A stretch of DNA of 64,000 nt from Lachnospiraceae bacterium AM48-27BH (GTDB lineage: Bacteria > Bacillota > Clostridia > Lachnospirales > Lachnospiraceae), in contig QUFC01000017.1 of the NCBI GenBank assembly GCA_003478355.1, forward strand, positions 1-64,000, written 5' to 3'. The notes beneath the pieces were generated by a model. That model saw only the letters and a program-made list of their open reading frames with translations, searched no databases and was not told the DNA's origin. The translations under genes and the position numbers were made by a program. This document shows, one piece after another, positions 63,277 through 64,000 of the stretch (its first letter is position 1; every line of letters starts with the position of its first letter).

Positions 63277-64000
63277 TCAATCATGCATTAATTTTCTAAA
63301 CTTTTCTACAACATCATCTGAGAATGTAAACTGAACCTTTTTCTCAGGAAGTGCTTCCACCATTTCTCTTACTTTATGAACATTTATATCTTTATTGACT
63401 AACTCTGCTACAATATCAGCTATTTTATCTAGTGCATCATCGTTCCAATTATATCGTGCTAATTCCTGTGTACCTAATCTAATTCCATAATCATGAAATA
63501 GAGGCTTATGCTTCTTATTAAGAGTTACACGACATTTATATGCATTATCATAAATTGTATCCATCATTTCCTTTGAAGTATACATAAATATTTCATGAGT
63601 TTGTGAAATATGACCATTTATCTCACCAATTTCAAATCCCTTTTCCTTTAATTTCTTTCCCAAATAATTTGAACAATGAACCATATGACTCATATATTCA
63701 ACACCATACTGTTCAAACTCAATTAAAGCAAATAACAAACAAATTTTTTGATGCATCTGCGAATGTCTTAATAATGTTGGATTAATCTGTGTTTCCATCA
63801 AATCATGTAAATACTTTTCATTTGTCATAATTAATCCAGATGCAGGTCCTGGAAATGTCTTATGCGTTCCACCAAACATAATAATATTTTTCATTGTTAA
63901 AAGTGGATTATCACACAATCCTGCTGCAATTAGCCCCATAACCTGACTACAATCATATAACAATACACAATTATCCGTATTAATCTTTGTAACTTCTAAT
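63277..64000 (-). CDS. SHMT-like PLP-dependent enzyme (5' end beyond window)
   Basis: At least 240 residues; the frame stays open to the window edge. The PLP-binding Lys is in GGTHKTFPGP, preceded by YDCSQVMGL, the position of the SHMT Asp-x-x-His motif, with Gln replacing His. The C-terminal domain (RLGTQELARY, a match to the RIGTPA-type strand) is intact to the stop at 63277. The THKTFPGP form and the Gln substitution occur in SHMT-like aldolases/transaldolases rather than housekeeping GlyA. Its base composition is much more AT-rich than genes to the left, suggesting a recent acquisition. Biosynthetic use is possible; the true substrate is unknown. Confidence 0.75.
   Translation of the reverse strand, partial: LEVTKINTDNCVLLYDCSQVMGLIAAGLCDNPLLTMKNIIMFGGTHKTFPGPASGLIMTNEKYLHDLMETQINPTLLRHSQMHQKICLLFALIEFEQYGVEYMSHMVHCSNYLGKKLKEKGFEIGEINGHISQTHEIFMYTSKEMMDTIYDNAYKCRVTLNKKHKPLFHDYGIRLGTQELARYNWNDDALDKIADIVAELVNKDINVHKVREMVEALPEKKVQFTFSDDVVEKFRKLMHD

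Overview
The window looks like chromosomal DNA of a strictly anaerobic gut Firmicute, most likely a Lachnospiraceae (Clostridium cluster XIVa) member. Supporting signs are moderate GC, GGAGG-type ribosome binding sites, lipoproteins with Ala/Thr/Glu-rich linkers behind the lipobox, a group A [FeFe] hydrogenase operon with a sensory hydrogenase, and a mucin-type L-fucose locus. No rRNA or CRISPR array is visible. Species cannot be named from the sequence alone.

Layout. 0-9.4 kb (minus strand): 5' part of ftsH, a flavodoxin, a hybrid sensor kinase with an OmpR-type regulator (frameshifted) beside a CitMHS citrate carrier, then a polar amino-acid ABC importer. 9.6-11.3 kb: a YwaF-like membrane protein and a secreted polysaccharide deacetylase. 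11.6-19.1 kb: a four-gene NADH-dependent bifurcating-type [FeFe] hydrogenase operon, facing a translationally coupled pair that encodes a PAS-containing sensory hydrogenase and a SpoIIE-type phosphatase. 19.4-26.6 kb: two nitrate/thiamine-precursor-type ABC importers, two tRNAs (Leu-UAG, Lys-UUU), TatD, a 29-residue zinc ribbon and several truncated genes. This is a scarred segment: ROK remnant, permease missing its N-terminus, sigma-factor/superoxide-reductase chimera.

26.9-44.3 kb (minus strand): a complete L-fucose/fucoside operon. It has an ABC oligosaccharide importer, an AraC-type membrane regulator, a GH95 fucosidase, a GH95-like protein, an uncharacterised probable toroid protein, and FucI, kinase, aldolase and mutarotase. 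44.5-46.5 kb: an IS1182-type transposase beside a polyphosphate kinase gene reduced by internal deletions. 46.6-57.3 kb: Na/Pi cotransporter, adenine deaminase, an ABC-class ATPase, ribokinase-like plus Nudix pair, glmS and a Wzz-like protein. 57.4-63.1 kb: a membrane KAP-family NTPase, a coiled-coil protein with an AT-hook-like start, and a compact three-gene cassette (small Cys-rich protein, AAA ATPase of the OLD/ABC type, and a protein with a D...ELK motif resembling PD-(D/E)XK nucleases). The cassette is the best candidate for an undescribed defence-type system. The right edge holds an AT-rich, partial SHMT-like PLP enzyme.

Two general features stand out. First, at least six otherwise well-preserved genes are broken by an apparent one-base contraction in a short homopolymer. 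This looks more like sequence error than biology and should be checked before calling them dead. Second, three intergenic regions carry large, unrelated multi-hairpin palindromes (6.84-6.98, 19.20-19.32 and 59.95-60.08 kb).
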